Source: an uncultured Clostridia bacterium
GTDB taxonomy: Bacteria; Bacillota; Clostridia; Oscillospirales; Acutalibacteraceae
Reading direction: 5' to 3'
DNA: 17,300 nt
Assembly: GCA_946539105.1 (NCBI GenBank)
Contig: CAMNHG010000021.1
Span: 1 to 17,300 of the forward strand
This document shows, one piece after another, positions 16,931-17,300 of the stretch. Position 1 is the stretch's first letter. Every line of letters starts with the position of its first letter. The position numbers and the translations under genes are program-made. Below the pieces are notes generated by a model. That model made no database searches, had not been told where the DNA came from, and worked only from the letters and a program-made list of their open reading frames with translations.

Positions 16931-16981
16931 GCTGTGAAGAAATGAAGTTTTTAACTTCATTCTTCGCAGCCTCTTTTGTTT
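16931..16981 (+). terminator. Rho-independent terminator after the PrsW-like gene
   Basis: GCTGTGAAGAAATGAAGTT pairs with AACTTCATTCTTCGCAGC (one G-U pair and a bulged A) around a short T-rich loop. It is followed by CTCTTTTGTTT, a T-rich tract. It sits 28 nt after the stop codon and ends the operon before the independently promoted lipoprotein gene. Confidence 0.88.
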
Positions 16982-17021
16982 GCTGTTAAAAAACATTTGG
17001 AACATTATTTCTAAAAAATTA

Positions 17022-17050
17022 GTGACAAATCCGAATAAATATAGTATAAT
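17022..17050 (+). promoter_or_regulatory. Sigma-A-type promoter of the downstream lipoprotein gene
   Basis: GTGACA (17022-17027; one mismatch to TTGACA) and a perfect TATAAT (17045-17050) are separated by exactly 17 nt. The start codon is 63 nt after the -10 box. Together with the terminator just upstream, this marks a new transcription unit. The DNA between terminator and promoter (16982-17021) is AT-rich and shows nothing else. Confidence 0.85.
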
Positions 17051-17113
17051 TATCACAACATAGGCAAAGCCGTAACGAAATTTGGTATTTGCCGTTAAAA
17101 AGGAGGAAAATCT

Positions 17114-17300
17114 ATGAAAAAAATCTCAATTATCTTGCTCAGTATGATGATTGTGCTGCTCGCCGCGTGCGGTACAGCGCAAAACTCTTCATCCTCGGAA
17201 TCATCAAAAGCGGAAGCGTCGGAAACAGCCGACGGCAAAGCTACAGCTGATTCCGCCCGTCCCGAGGACAGCGAGGCTCAGATGATGCCGCAGTACAAGT
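17114..17300 (+). CDS. Putative lipoprotein, truncated by the window edge
   Basis: Sixty-two residues are visible. A short basic N-terminus and hydrophobic segment end in the lipobox LAAC (Cys19), the site for diacylglyceryl attachment and signal peptidase II cleavage. A low-complexity Ser/Glu/Ala/Asp linker follows (GTAQNSSSSESSKAE and on), typical of a spacer lifting a domain away from the membrane. AAAGGAGG just upstream of the ATG is a strong ribosome binding site. The functional domain lies past the window edge, so the protein could be a solute-binding protein, an enzyme or something else. It has its own promoter and is probably not part of the surface operon. Confidence 0.85.
   Translation, partial: MKKISIILLSMMIVLLAACGTAQNSSSSESSKAEASETADGKATADSARPEDSEAQMMPQYK

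Overview
The window looks like chromosomal DNA from a Gram-positive member of the Clostridia, probably a gut Oscillospiraceae/Ruminococcus-type bacterium. This rests on purine-rich AGGAGG-type ribosome binding sites, AT-rich intergenic DNA around moderately GC-rich genes, a lipobox lipoprotein, C-terminally membrane-anchored surface proteins and InlB-type B repeats. The taxonomic placement is inference. All eight genes are on the + strand, and I see no RNA genes, CRISPR arrays, transposases or phage genes.

Region 1 (1-15400) reads as one operon of five large exported proteins behind an extended -10 promoter (57-65). A duplicated TTTGTCCCCC element lies just upstream of that promoter. The order is: (i) an 808-residue protein with an N-terminal module resembling MABP/beta-prism domains, a helical region, a pair of internal membrane helices and a C-terminal anchor; (ii, iii) two tandem paralogues of about 1,040 residues, each with a signal peptide, an 11-rung Gly-Gly-Gly right-handed beta-helix like chlamydial Pmp proteins, an InlB B-repeat and a C-terminal anchor; (iv) a shorter 514-residue beta-helix protein with the same kind of anchor; (v) a giant protein of about 1,673 residues whose N-terminal part is a diverged paralogue of protein (i), followed by many copies of a beta-hairpin motif. 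Gaps between these genes are short (17-39 nt) or replaced by a 17-nt overlap.

Region 2 (15401-16981) begins with an 85-nt gap holding a 10-bp hairpin. It then has a seven-helix membrane protein of unknown family overlapping a PrsW-family intramembrane metalloprotease whose motifs are visible, and it closes with a good rho-independent terminator. Region 3 (16982-17300) has its own sigma-A-like promoter and the start of an unrelated lipoprotein gene cut by the window edge.

The most interesting reading is that regions 1 and 2 form an undescribed cell-surface system. Four structurally different exported proteins share the tail [AG]-S-[IT]-F-S-x-G, then a membrane helix, then Lys/Arg. A membrane-embedded protease and a seven-helix partner follow directly downstream. 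No LPXTG motif or sortase gene is present, and no sigma/anti-sigma pair (the known PrsW substrate context) is visible. The link between the tail and the protease is inference from co-occurrence only.
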